Positions 1 through 9,471 of a stretch of 64,000 nt of DNA are shown here, piece by piece; position 1 is the first letter of the stretch, and each line of letters begins with the position of its first letter. The notes beneath the pieces were generated by a model. It ran no database searches. It saw nothing but the letters and a program-made list of their open reading frames with translations, and had not been told where the DNA came from. Source of the DNA: CAG-103 sp905215475 (lineage in GTDB: Bacteria; Bacillota; Clostridia; Oscillospirales; Oscillospiraceae); assembly GCA_905215475.1 (NCBI GenBank), contig CAJMPW010000006.1, positions 62,001-126,000 on the forward strand. Reading direction: 5' to 3'. Made by a program: the position numbers and the translations under genes.

Positions 1-1406
1 GCTTCATCGCCGACCATGACCTGCACGAGGCCACGCGCTTTGTGCCGAAGCTGTGCAACCAGATCGGCCGCCCGTACACGGAGAAGATCGCCGTCATCGG
101 CGCAGGTCCTGCGGGCATGAGCTGCGCCTACTACCTTGCCAACAAGGGCTACCCCGTGACCGTGTTCGACCGCAACCCCGTTCCCGGCGGTATGCTCACG
201 CTCGGCATCCCGAACTTCCGCCTCGAAAAGGACGTGCTCAACGCCGAGATCGACATCCTGCGTGAGATGGGCGTCGAATTCCGCTGCGGCGTTGAGGTCG
301 GCAGGGATATCACCATCGAGCAGCTGCGCGAGCAGGGCTACAAGGGCTTCTATGTCGCCATCGGCGCGCAGAAGTCGGCCAGGCTCGGCGTTGCGGGCGA
401 GGAGCTCACGGGCGTCTACGGCGGCGTGGACTTCCTGCGCGCCGTGAACCTCGGCGAGCAGCCGGCCGTCGGCAAGCGCTGCGCCGTCATCGGCGGCGGC
501 AACGTGGCCATGGACGTCTGCCGCAGCGCGGTGCGCCTCGGCGCGGACGAGACCTACGTCCTCTACCGCCGCAGCGAGGCAGAGCTGCCCGCCGACCCCG
601 AGGAGGTCAGAGAGGCGATGGAAGAGGGCGTGCAGTTCCGCTTCCTGACCGCTCCGGTCGAGATCCTCGGCGCGGACGGCAAGGTCACCGGCATCCGGGT
701 CGAGCGCATGGCGCTCGGCGAGCCGGACGAGAAGGGCCGCCGCAAGCCCGTCGGCACGGGCGAATTCGAGACGATTGCGCTTGACTCCGTCATCGGCGCC
801 ATCGGCCAGACGGTCGACTGGGGCGCGCTCGACGTCGGCGCGCTCACGACGACGAAAAAGGGCACGGCCGAGGCCGACGCCCTCACGTATCAGACCGCGC
901 AGCCGGACATCTTCGTCGGCGGCGACTGCTACACCGGTCCGAAGTTTGCCATCGACGCCATCGCCGCCGGCAAGGAGGCCGCCATCAGCCTGCACCGCTT
1001 CGTGCACCCCGGCCAGACGCTCACCGCCGGCCGCGACCGCCGCGTGTACCGCTCGCTCGATAAGGAGCACGTGCTCATCGAGACGGCGGGCTTTGATAAG
1101 GATCACCGCCAGATGCCGGGCTACAACGCGGCCAAGGCCAAGACCTTCTCCGATGCGCGCGTCACGTTCACGGAGGAGCAGGTCAAAAAGGAGTGCGCCC
1201 GCTGCCTCGGCTGCGGCGCGACGAAGGTCGACAGCTACCTGTGCATCGGCTGCGGTCTGTGCACCACAAAGTGCAAGTTCGACGCCATCCACCTCAAGAA
1301 GGTGCGCGACTGGCACGCGGGCTCGTATGAGACCATGCCGATCAAGGTCGCCGAGGGTGTCGTCAAGCGCGCCGGCAGCATCGTCAAGAAGGCGGTTTTG
1401 AAGTAA
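1..1406 (+). CDS. Iron-sulfur/FAD pyridine-nucleotide oxidoreductase, GltD-like C-terminal part (5' truncated by window)
   Basis: The reading frame is open from base 3 of the window, so the gene begins upstream. The visible 467 residues match the C-terminal half of the 895-residue protein at 60280-62967, starting where that protein reads FIAEKDL (FIADHDL here). An FAD-binding GAGPAG motif follows shortly after the edge and an NAD(P)-binding GGGNVAMD motif lies in the middle. The C-terminus has CLGCG followed by a ferredoxin-like CIGCGLCTTKC cluster. The family resembles the small subunit of glutamate synthase, which moves electrons between NAD(P)H, flavin and iron-sulfur clusters; the partner and substrate are unknown. 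It overlaps the next gene by one base (TAATG), so the two are translationally coupled. No gltA-type large subunit is visible. Confidence 0.85.
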   Translation, partial: FIADHDLHEATRFVPKLCNQIGRPYTEKIAVIGAGPAGMSCAYYLANKGYPVTVFDRNPVPGGMLTLGIPNFRLEKDVLNAEIDILREMGVEFRCGVEVGRDITIEQLREQGYKGFYVAIGAQKSARLGVAGEELTGVYGGVDFLRAVNLGEQPAVGKRCAVIGGGNVAMDVCRSAVRLGADETYVLYRRSEAELPADPEEVREAMEEGVQFRFLTAPVEILGADGKVTGIRVERMALGEPDEKGRRKPVGTGEFETIALDSVIGAIGQTVDWGALDVGALTTTKKGTAEADALTYQTAQPDIFVGGDCYTGPKFAIDAIAAGKEAAISLHRFVHPGQTLTAGRDRRVYRSLDKEHVLIETAGFDKDHRQMPGYNAAKAKTFSDARVTFTEEQVKKECARCLGCGATKVDSYLCIGCGLCTTKCKFDAIHLKKVRDWHAGSYETMPIKVAEGVVKRAGSIVKKAVLK

Positions 1407-1747
1407 TGCACGAGCTGGCACTGTGCGACGCGCTGCTCAAAATGGTGCGCGACATCTCCCGTGAGGAGGCGCTCGACGGCGTGCGCAGCATCACGGTGCG
1501 CGTCGGGACGCTCTCGGGCGTCATCCCGCACTTTCTCACCGACTGCTGGGTCGCCGTGACCGACGGCACGGAGTATGACGGCGTGCCGCTGCGCGTCGAG
1601 ACCGAGGCGGGGCGCGCCCGCTGTCTCGACTGCGGCGCGGAGTTTGAGGCCGACGTCAACGACCTCACCTGCCCCGGCTGCGGCGGGAAAAAGCTCATGC
1701 CGCTCACCGGCCGCGACATGACGCTGCAGGAGATCGAGGCGGTTTAG
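1406..1747 (+). CDS. HypA/HybF-like nickel metallochaperone family protein (locus 1)
   Basis: The 113-residue protein has the HypA family layout: an N-terminal Met-His-Glu that binds nickel in characterised HypA, and a zinc site formed by CLDCG and CPGCG near the C-terminus. The length is normal for HypA. HypA delivers nickel to [NiFe]-hydrogenase with HypB, but no hydrogenase or hypB gene is visible here. Its start overlaps the stop of the iron-sulfur/FAD gene, the same pairing seen at 15530-16969 and 59897-62967. A role in maturing or regulating the adjacent oxidoreductase is inference. Confidence 0.85.
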   Translation: MHELALCDALLKMVRDISREEALDGVRSITVRVGTLSGVIPHFLTDCWVAVTDGTEYDGVPLRVETEAGRARCLDCGAEFEADVNDLTCPGCGGKKLMPLTGRDMTLQEIEAV

Positions 1748-1767
1748 CCCCGCAAACAGCATAGAAA

Positions 1768-1801
1768 AATTCCCCCGAAAGCCGTTGCTTTCGGGGGAAT
1801 T
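1768..1801. terminator. Bidirectional intrinsic terminator
   Basis: A perfect 14-bp stem (AATTCCCCCGAAAG and its complement) with a 6-base loop. It is flanked by an A-run on the left and a T-rich stretch on the right, and lies between convergent genes. Confidence 0.85.
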
Positions 1802-1813
1802 CTTATACGCAGA

Positions 1814-3208
<1,395 letters not shown>

Positions 3209-3253
3209 ATCTTCCGCCTCGTTTTCGATGGATTTTATATAGGTAACTCTTTT

Positions 3254-3282
3254 ATTATACGCATTTGCGGCGGATTTTTCAA
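3254..3282 (-). promoter_or_regulatory. SigmaA promoter of asnS
   Basis: On the minus strand TTGAAA (3282-3277) and TATAAT (3259-3254) are separated by exactly 17 bases, about 45 bases upstream of the asnS start. Confidence 0.75.
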
Positions 3283-3297
3283 CCGCTTTTGCGCGCG

Positions 3298-4185
3298 TCA
3301 GGCAATGATGTGGATGGCCGCGTGGTTGTTGCTGAGCCGGACGTCCGTCGTCACGCCGCCGGCCTCACCGTCGCGCGTCCACGCCACGGGCTCTTCAAAT
3401 GTGAAGCGCAGATTCTTCGACTGCACGAGGATGACGTTCTCGTTGTCGTAATACTGGTTGAGCACGCCCGTGATGATGCGGCTCAGGTCGCCGAACTGCT
3501 TCGGACGGCGGATGAGCAGCGTCTCAAACAGACCGTCGCCCAGACTCACGAGGTCCTTGCGCAGACGCACCATGCCGGCCACGGAGGTCGAGTTCGACAC
3601 GCCGCCGAAGATGAAGTCCCCGTCGACCGTGCCGCCGTCATACTCCACGTGCGCGCAGTAGTGGTCGATGCTGTTGAGGCGGCTCATCGCCTCGAGCACG
3701 TAGGCCAGATGACCGAGCGCCTGCTTTTCGTTTTGCGGCGTCTCATAGCTCACCGCCGTGAACGCGCCAAAGGCCGCCACGTAGGTGAAAAAGCTCTTGT
3801 CGCCGAAGCTGCCGACGTCGAACGCCGTCGGCGTACCGGTCACGATGCGCAGCGCGGCGTCGGTCGCGTTTTTCGGCAGGCCGAGCGTCGAGGCCACGTC
3901 GTTGGTCGTGCCCATCGGGATGTAGCCGAGCGGAGGCGGATTCGGCACCTGCATCAGACCGGACACGACCTCGCTGAGCGTGCCGTCGCCGCCGATACAG
4001 GCCACGGTGTCATACTCCGCCGCGTGCTGCGCCGCCATCAGCGTCGCGTCGCCGCGTCCCTGCGTGAAGTACACCGTCGTCAGATAGCCGCCGCTGTCGA
4101 GAATGTTCATCACTTCGCCAAAGCCGTTTTTGTAGCCGCTGCGTCCGGCCATGGGGTTGATGATCAGCATCATGCGTTTTTTCAT
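3298..4185 (-). CDS. Diacylglycerol/lipid kinase family protein (YegS/DgkB type)
   Basis: This 295-residue cytoplasmic kinase belongs to the DAGK catalytic family, which phosphorylates diacylglycerol or related lipids using ATP. The nucleotide-binding loop INPMAGRSG is at residues 9-17 and the hallmark GGDGTLSE is at 65-72. The start at 4185 is chosen because AGGAGG lies 7 bases upstream; longer open frames lack a site. It follows the rpsT terminator on the same strand and lies upstream of asnS. In Gram-positives DgkB recycles diacylglycerol released by teichoic acid synthesis, but the substrate cannot be read from the sequence. Confidence 0.88.
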   Translation of the reverse strand: MKKRMMLIINPMAGRSGYKNGFGEVMNILDSGGYLTTVYFTQGRGDATLMAAQHAAEYDTVACIGGDGTLSEVVSGLMQVPNPPPLGYIPMGTTNDVASTLGLPKNATDAALRIVTGTPTAFDVGSFGDKSFFTYVAAFGAFTAVSYETPQNEKQALGHLAYVLEAMSRLNSIDHYCAHVEYDGGTVDGDFIFGGVSNSTSVAGMVRLRKDLVSLGDGLFETLLIRRPKQFGDLSRIITGVLNQYYDNENVILVQSKNLRFTFEEPVAWTRDGEAGGVTTDVRLSNNHAAIHIIA

Positions 4186-4207
4186 AGTCAGCCTCCTGTC
4201 AGAATAG

Positions 4208-4237
4208 CAAAAAAGGGCATGGCGTACTGCCATGCCC
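4208..4237 (-). terminator. Terminator after rpsT
   Basis: A 9-bp stem (GGGCATGGC / GCCATGCCC) with a 5-base loop, followed on the minus strand by TTTTTTGC. Confidence 0.85.
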
Positions 4238-4251
4238 CCGAGATTCTGTGA

Positions 4252-4515
4252 TCAGCCAAGCTCGTTCATTTTCTGAGCCATTGCAGACTTCTTGTGCGCT
4301 GCGTTGTTCTTGTGGATCAGACCCTTGCCGGCCGCGCGGTCAACAGCCTGGACAGCAACTTTATAGGTACTGACGGCTGCGTCACGGTTGCCTTCGGCAA
4401 CAGCCGCATCAAACTTCTTCAGGTTGGTCTTCAGGGCGGATTTCTCAGCCTTGTTTTTCAGATTCTGCAGCTTGGACTTTTCGTCTCTCTTCATTGCGGA
4501 CTTGATGTTCGGCAT
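4252..4515 (-). CDS. rpsT: 30S ribosomal protein S20
   Basis: This 87-residue basic protein starts MPNIKSAMKRDEKSK and contains the conserved KNNAAHKKS segment near the C-terminus, both typical of S20. It binds 16S rRNA in the small subunit. An AGGAGGTG site precedes the ATG, and a sigmaA-type promoter and an intrinsic terminator frame it as a monocistronic unit. It is divergent from gpr, a common arrangement in Clostridia. Confidence 0.97.
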   Translation of the reverse strand: MPNIKSAMKRDEKSKLQNLKNKAEKSALKTNLKKFDAAVAEGNRDAAVSTYKVAVQAVDRAAGKGLIHKNNAAHKKSAMAQKMNELG

Positions 4516-4584
4516 TTCTCAATCGCCACCTCCTCCTATAAAATTCAGTCATGGATATGACCGTGCAATGTTCTGCAAGTGTTG

Positions 4585-4613
4585 ATGATATCATCAAACC
4601 TTTCAAATTGCAA
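4585..4613 (-). promoter_or_regulatory. SigmaA promoter of rpsT
   Basis: On the minus strand TTGCAA (4613-4608) and TATCAT (4590-4585) have a 17-base spacer. The -10 lies inside a 14-bp palindrome TGATGATATCATCA (4584-4597). Confidence 0.6.
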
Positions 4614-4637
4614 GCCTTTTTTTCAATTTTCATTATA
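4610..4637 (+). promoter_or_regulatory. Possible sigmaG/sigmaF-type promoter of gpr
   Basis: GCAAG (4610-4614) and CATTATA (4631-4637) with a 16-base spacer resemble the forespore consensus (GCATA and CATWHTA). The -35 has one mismatch and the spacer is slightly short. The call leans on the known forespore expression of gpr in Bacillus. Confidence 0.4.
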
Positions 4638-4702
4638 ATTGTATCCATTTGTGGCAACGCTTGCTGTGTGCCACAAGATGTGGCGTCAGAAAGGAGCAAA
4701 AA

Positions 4703-5557
4703 ATGCCGAATTTTCCCCGTACTGACCTCGCCGTCGAGGCCGAAGCCCTCCGCAGCGCCGCCGCCGCGGCGCAGCTTCCCGGCGTGCGCGCCGCGCAGAC
4801 ACAGCGCCGCGGCTTTGCCGTGACGCAGGTGGAGGTACTCGATGCAGCCGGCTCTGAAGCGTTATGTAAACCAATCGGGCGGTACGACACGCTCGACCTC
4901 ACCCCGCTGCTGCGCCGCGCGGACGATGCCTTTGAAAACGCCGCGCAGACCCTTTCGGAGCTTCTGCGCGCCGCCCTGCCGCTGATGCCGGAGGCATCCG
5001 TGCTCGTCGTCGGGCTCGGCAACCGGGCGATCACGCCCGACGCTGTCGGACCGGACGCCATGCAGAGCGTGCTCGTCACGCGCCACCTGCGCGCGCAGCT
5101 GCCCGAGCAGTTCGGGCACTTTCGCTCCGTGGCGGCGCTGACACCCGGCGTGCTCGGCACAACGGGCGTGGAATCGGCCGAGCTCGTCCGCGCCATGACC
5201 GACCGCCTGCGCCCGGATGCCGTCATCGTGGTCGATGCGCTCGCCTGCGCCGAGCCGGAGCGTCTCGGCTGCACCGTTCAGCTCACCGACACCGGCATCA
5301 CGCCCGGCAGCGGCGTCGGTAACGACCGCGCCGGGCTTGACCGCACCACGCTCGGCGTACCGGTCGCGGCCATCGGACTGCCGACGGTCATCGACGCGGG
5401 CAGCCTCACAGACGACCCGCGCGCCGAGCGGATGTTCGTCACGCCGCGCGATATCGACGCGGTCGTGCGTGACGCCGCCAAACTCATCGGCTACGGCATC
5501 GACCTCGCGCTGCACGACGGTCTGACCGTGGCGGATCTTGACCTCCTGCTGTCGTGA
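4703..5557 (+). CDS. gpr: GPR endopeptidase (germination protease)
   Basis: This atypical aspartic protease degrades small acid-soluble spore proteins during germination. The 284-residue frame starts MPNFPRTDLAVEA, and RTDLA is the family's N-terminal hallmark. It also contains VVGLGNRAITPDAVGP and TPGVLGTTGVES, the conserved core blocks. It is shorter than the roughly 370 residues of Bacillus GPR. An AAGGAG site lies 6 bases before the ATG; longer upstream frames have no site. It shows the organism forms endospores. It is transcribed divergently from rpsT. Confidence 0.93.
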   Translation: MPNFPRTDLAVEAEALRSAAAAAQLPGVRAAQTQRRGFAVTQVEVLDAAGSEALCKPIGRYDTLDLTPLLRRADDAFENAAQTLSELLRAALPLMPEASVLVVGLGNRAITPDAVGPDAMQSVLVTRHLRAQLPEQFGHFRSVAALTPGVLGTTGVESAELVRAMTDRLRPDAVIVVDALACAEPERLGCTVQLTDTGITPGSGVGNDRAGLDRTTLGVPVAAIGLPTVIDAGSLTDDPRAERMFVTPRDIDAVVRDAAKLIGYGIDLALHDGLTVADLDLLLS

Positions 5558-5561
5558 GCCG

Positions 5562-5577
5562 TGTTTCACGTGAAACA
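5562..5577. promoter_or_regulatory. parS site 1
   Basis: A perfect 16-bp centromere sequence TGTTTCACGTGAAACA, matching the ParB/Spo0J binding consensus, 4 bases after the gpr stop codon. Confidence 0.95.
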
Positions 5578-5597
5578 TTCCCCGCCGCGCTCGACAT

Positions 5598-5613
5598 TGT
5601 TTCACGTGAAACA
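5598..5613. promoter_or_regulatory. parS site 2
   Basis: A second perfect TGTTTCACGTGAAACA, centred 36 bp from the first and about 90 bp before parA. Paired parS sites next to parAB normally mark the origin-proximal region. Confidence 0.95.
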
Positions 5614-5645
5614 TCACAAAAATTCGCCCCGACGCCCCCAAGCGG

Positions 5646-5674
5646 TTGAAAACGACGCCGCGCGCTGGTATAAT
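5646..5674 (+). promoter_or_regulatory. Promoter of parA
   Basis: TTGAAA, a 17-base spacer and TATAAT with an upstream TGG (extended -10), 30 bases before the parA start and downstream of both parS sites. Confidence 0.8.
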
Positions 5675-5704
5675 AGCGGCAAACACGATTTAGGGAGGCA
5701 AACC

Positions 5705-6520
5705 ATGGGCAAAATCATTGCCGTCGCCAACCAGAAAGGCGGGGTCGGCAAGACGACGACGTGCGTGAACCTGACCTGCGCGCTCAAAAAGCGCGGGCGG
5801 CGCGTGCTCCTCATCGACTGCGACCCGCAGGGCAACAGCACCTCCGGCATGGGCGTGGACAAGACCGTGACGCCCAATTGCTACGACCTGCTGATGAACG
5901 GCGCGGCCGCTGCCGACTGTATCCGCAGCACGAAATACGGCGACGTGCTGCCGGCAAATATGAATCTCTCCGGCTGCTCGGTCGAGCTCGTCGGCTCTGC
6001 GCAGCGGGAATACATCATGAAAAACGCGCTTGCGCCGGTGCAGGCGGACTATGACTTCATCCTCATCGACTGTCCGCCGTCGCTCGAGCTGCTGACGATC
6101 AATGCGCTCGTCGCGGCCGACAGCGTGCTCATCCCGGTGCAGTGCGAGTATTATGCGCTCGAGGGCATCGCCGATCTCATGCGCAGCATCAAAATGTGCA
6201 ACAAGCGCCTCAATCCGGAGCTGAGCGTACAGGGCATCGTCATGACCATGTATGACGGGCGCACGAAGCTGTCCGATCAGGTCGTGAACGAGGTGCGCAA
6301 ATTCTTCGGCAAAAAGGTCTACAAGACCATGATCCCGCGCAACGTGCGCCTGTCCGAGGCGCCGAGCCACCGCAAACCCGCCATCGCCTACGACAAGGAG
6401 TCCAAGGGCGCGCGGGCGTATCTGCATCTGGCGGGGGAGCTCATCAAGCGCGAGGAAAAAGCGGCAAAGGCGGCGCAGGAAGCTGCGGCAGCGGCCGCAA
6501 AGGAGGCGGAACATGGGTAA
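5705..6520 (+). CDS. parA: Chromosome-partitioning ATPase ParA (Soj)
   Basis: This 271-residue deviant-Walker ATPase drives origin segregation with ParB. The Walker A motif KGGVGKTT is at residues 11-18, and IDCDPQGN and IDCPPSL follow as the family's other nucleotide-binding segments. The start at MGKIIAVANQKGG is preceded by GGGAGG; the frame extends further upstream through the parS region but that stretch is not ParA-like. The C-terminus is rich in Ala, Lys and Glu. It overlaps parB by 8 bases. Confidence 0.95.
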   Translation: MGKIIAVANQKGGVGKTTTCVNLTCALKKRGRRVLLIDCDPQGNSTSGMGVDKTVTPNCYDLLMNGAAAADCIRSTKYGDVLPANMNLSGCSVELVGSAQREYIMKNALAPVQADYDFILIDCPPSLELLTINALVAADSVLIPVQCEYYALEGIADLMRSIKMCNKRLNPELSVQGIVMTMYDGRTKLSDQVVNEVRKFFGKKVYKTMIPRNVRLSEAPSHRKPAIAYDKESKGARAYLHLAGELIKREEKAAKAAQEAAAAAAKEAEHG

Positions 6521-7397
6521 AGACGGGAAAAAAGGTCTCGGCATGGGGCTCGGGGCGCTGTTTGGGGAGGAATATCCGACCGCGCAGCCCGAGCGCGAGG
6601 AGACGGCGCCGGATCTGCTGCCGATCGAGAAGATCGAGCCGCGCGCCGACCAGCCGCGCAAGCGCTTTGACCCCGAGGCGCTGGAGATGCTCGCCGAGTC
6701 CATCCGTACCTACGGGCTCATCCAGCCGATCACGGTGCGGCCGCTCGACAGCGGCTTTTATCAGATCATCGCGGGCGAGCGCCGCTGGCGCGCCAGCCGC
6801 ATGGCCGGGCTCAAGGAAGTCCCGGTGCGCATCCTCACGGCGGATGAGCAGCGCGCCATGGAGATGGCGCTGGTCGAAAACCTGCAGCGCGAGGACTTAA
6901 ACCCCATCGAAGAGGCCAAAGGCTACCGCGCCCTGCAGGACGTGTACGGCATGACGCAGGACGATGTGGCGCAGAGCGTGGGCAAATCGCGCCCCGCCGT
7001 CGCCAATGCGACGCGGCTTCTGGCACTGTCGGAGCCTGTTTTGAAGCTCGTCGAGGACGGGACGCTCTCGGCCGGTCACGCACGCGCGCTGCTGCCGCTC
7101 AGCGATGCGCAGGTGCAGCTCGCCGCGGCGAAAACCGTCATCGAAAAAGGGCTCTCGGTGCGCCGCGCCGAGGCGCTGGCTGCGCAGCTTCTGAAGGAAA
7201 CGCAGGGAAAAGCGGCAGCAAAGCCCGCCGGCGTCGATTATCTCGGCGAATGCGCGCGTCATCTCGAGCAGGTGCTCGGGCGCAAGGTGCGCATGACGCA
7301 GGGACGCAAGACCGGGCGCATCGAGCTGGAATACTACGACGCGGATGACCGCGAGGCGCTGCTGCAGGCGCTCGAGGGCATCGGCCGCAGAAACTGA
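6513..7397 (+). CDS. parB: ParB/Spo0J family chromosome-partitioning protein
   Basis: This 294-residue protein starts with GKKGLGMGLGALF, the N-terminal segment that stimulates ParA. The CTP-binding ParB/Srx domain follows with QPRKRFD and AGERRWRA. The helix-turn-helix that reads parS covers about MTQDDVAQSVGKSRPAVAN. The C-terminal part is the dimerisation domain. Its ATG lies inside the end of parA, so the two are coupled. The parS targets are at 5562-5613. Confidence 0.95.
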   Translation: MGKDGKKGLGMGLGALFGEEYPTAQPEREETAPDLLPIEKIEPRADQPRKRFDPEALEMLAESIRTYGLIQPITVRPLDSGFYQIIAGERRWRASRMAGLKEVPVRILTADEQRAMEMALVENLQREDLNPIEEAKGYRALQDVYGMTQDDVAQSVGKSRPAVANATRLLALSEPVLKLVEDGTLSAGHARALLPLSDAQVQLAAAKTVIEKGLSVRRAEALAAQLLKETQGKAAAKPAGVDYLGECARHLEQVLGRKVRMTQGRKTGRIELEYYDADDREALLQALEGIGRRN

Positions 7398-7430
7398 CAC
7401 CAATTAGAACATTGAGGAGACAGAGACAAC

Positions 7431-8735
7431 ATGATTGACATTCGACTCATCCGTGAAAACCCCGAGCTCGTTCGGGAGAACATCCGCAAAAAATTTCAGG
7501 ACGCGAAGCTGCCGCTCGTCGACGAGGTGATCGAGCTCGACAAGGCCAACCGCGCCGCCATCAACGAGGCGTCGAACCTGCGCGCCGAGCGCAACACCCT
7601 GTCGAAGCAGATCGGCATGCTCATGGGACAGGCGAAAAAAGACCCGTCCAAGCTCGCCGAGGCCGAGGCTGTCAAGGCGCAGGTCACCGCGCAGGCCGCG
7701 CGGCTCGCCGAGCTTGAGCAGCAGGAGGCCGAGCTTGAGGCCAAGATCCACAAGATCATGCTCACCATCCCGCAGATCATCGACCCGAGCGTGCCGCTCG
7801 GCCCGGATGACAGCTGCAACGTTGAGGTGCAGCGCTTTGGCGACGCCGTCGTGCCGGATTTCCCGATCCCGTACCACACGGAGATCATGGAGCGCTTTGA
7901 CGGCATCGATCTCGACGCCGCGCGCCGCGTCTCCGGCAACGGATTTTACTACCTCATGGGCGATATCGCGCGCCTGCACGAGGCCGTGCTGGCCTACGCG
8001 CGCGATTTCATGATCGACAAGGGCTTTACCTACTGCATCCCGCCGTTTATGATCCACGGCAACGTCGTCGAGGGCGTCATGAGCCAGACGGATATGGACG
8101 CCATGATGTACAAGATCGAGGGCGAGGATCTCTATCTGATCGGCACGAGCGAGCACTCCATGATCGGCCGCTACATCGACCAGATCCTCACCGAGGATCA
8201 GCTCCCGCAGACGATGACGTCCTATTCGCCCTGCTTCCGCAAGGAGAAAGGCGCGCACGGCATCGAGGAGCGCGGCGTGTACCGCATCCACCAGTTTGAA
8301 AAGCAGGAGATGATCGTCGTCTGCCGCCCGGAGGAGAGCATGGACTGGTACGAGAAGCTCTGGCGCTACTCCGTCGAGCTCTTCCGCAGCATGGACATCC
8401 CGGTGCGTCAGCTTGAGTGCTGCTCCGGCGACCTCGCCGACCTGAAGGTCAAGTCCTGCGACATCGAGGCTTGGAGCCCGCGCCAGCAGAAGTATTTCGA
8501 GGTCTGCTCCTGCTCGAATCTCGGCGACGCGCAGGCACGCCGCCTGCACATCCGCATCAAGGGCAAGGACGGCAAGAATTACCTCGCCCACACGCTCAAC
8601 AACACCTGTGTTGCGCCCCCGCGTATGCTCATCGCGTTCCTTGAGAATAATCTCCAGCCCGACGGCAGTGTCGTCATCCCCGAGGTGCTGCGTCCCTACA
8701 TGGGCGGCAAGGAAGTCCTTGTGCCGAAGCACTGA
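7431..8735 (+). CDS. serS: Serine-tRNA ligase
   Basis: This 434-residue class IIa synthetase charges tRNA-Ser. The N-terminal 100 or so residues form the long helical arm that grips the tRNA (repeated Ala, Glu and Leu heptads). The catalytic core shows TSEHSMIGRY, motif 2 in FRKEKG and motif 3 in PPRMLIAFLENN. A GGAGACAG site precedes the ATG. Only 33 bases separate it from parB and no terminator lies between, so it probably shares the parAB transcript. It carries no T-box leader. Confidence 0.95.
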   Translation: MIDIRLIRENPELVRENIRKKFQDAKLPLVDEVIELDKANRAAINEASNLRAERNTLSKQIGMLMGQAKKDPSKLAEAEAVKAQVTAQAARLAELEQQEAELEAKIHKIMLTIPQIIDPSVPLGPDDSCNVEVQRFGDAVVPDFPIPYHTEIMERFDGIDLDAARRVSGNGFYYLMGDIARLHEAVLAYARDFMIDKGFTYCIPPFMIHGNVVEGVMSQTDMDAMMYKIEGEDLYLIGTSEHSMIGRYIDQILTEDQLPQTMTSYSPCFRKEKGAHGIEERGVYRIHQFEKQEMIVVCRPEESMDWYEKLWRYSVELFRSMDIPVRQLECCSGDLADLKVKSCDIEAWSPRQQKYFEVCSCSNLGDAQARRLHIRIKGKDGKNYLAHTLNNTCVAPPRMLIAFLENNLQPDGSVVIPEVLRPYMGGKEVLVPKH

Positions 8736-8778
8736 GCGGCCCAAAAGCTTGGGATCATAGAAAAATGGAGGCAGCATC

Positions 8779-9234
8779 ATGAAAAAGCCCGGTTGGCTCG
8801 ACGAATTCAAGACGTTCATCTCGCGCGGCAACGTCATTGACCTGGCGGTCGGCGTTGTGGTCGGCGGCGCGTTCACGGCCATTGTCACCGCGCTTGTCAA
8901 CGATATCATCAACCCGCTCATCTCGCTGATCATCGGTGGGCTGGATTTCTCCGGCGTGACCGTCGGCGTGTTTCCGATCGGCGATCTGATCATGGCGATC
9001 ATCAATTTCCTGTGCATTTCGTTCGTCGTGTTCTGGATGGTGAAGATCATCAACCGCTTCAACCGCAAAAAGGCGGACGAAGCCGAGCCTGAGCCGGAAG
9101 TCCCGGCCGAGCCCACGACTGAGGAGCTGCTGGCGGACATTCTTGCCGAGCTCAAGATCAGAAACAGCCGTGCCGCCGCAGCACAAACGCTCGACGGCGC
9201 CGAAGAGGAAGAATATTCCGCCTCTGAGCGTTAA
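8779..9234 (+). CDS. mscL: Large-conductance mechanosensitive channel
   Basis: This 151-residue inner-membrane channel opens on osmotic downshock. It shows the N-terminal amphipathic FKTFISRGNVIDLAVGVVVG block and the first transmembrane helix, a periplasmic loop shorter than in E. coli, a second helix around residues 70-93, and a charged C-terminal helix. A GGAGG site lies 8-9 bases before the ATG. It lies 43 bases after serS, and the next transcription unit starts right after its stop codon. Confidence 0.95.
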   Translation: MKKPGWLDEFKTFISRGNVIDLAVGVVVGGAFTAIVTALVNDIINPLISLIIGGLDFSGVTVGVFPIGDLIMAIINFLCISFVVFWMVKIINRFNRKKADEAEPEPEVPAEPTTEELLADILAELKIRNSRAAAAQTLDGAEEEEYSASER

Positions 9235-9242
9235 AAAAGTAC

Positions 9243-9271
9243 TTGACACCTCGGGGCTTATATGTTATAGT
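9243..9271 (+). promoter_or_regulatory. Promoter of initiator tRNA
   Basis: TTGACA, a 17-base spacer and TATAGT with an upstream TGT (extended -10), 29 bases before the mature tRNA. Confidence 0.85.
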
Positions 9272-9300
9272 ATATAAGCCTTGAGGGGTCAATTCTATAT

Positions 9301-9377
<77 letters not shown>

Positions 9378-9382
9378 AATCG

Positions 9383-9424
9383 AGTGGATGCAACGGATTT
9401 TCGTTGCATCCACTTTTGTTTTTG
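9383..9424 (+). terminator. Terminator of tRNA-fMet
   Basis: A perfect 13-bp stem (AGTGGATGCAACG and its complement) with a GATTTT loop, followed by TTTGTTTTT. It starts 6 bases after the CCA end. Confidence 0.85.
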
Positions 9425-9471
9425 GCAAAGCTATGCTACAATGTGTTACAAAAGAGAACAGAGGTGTCTTT

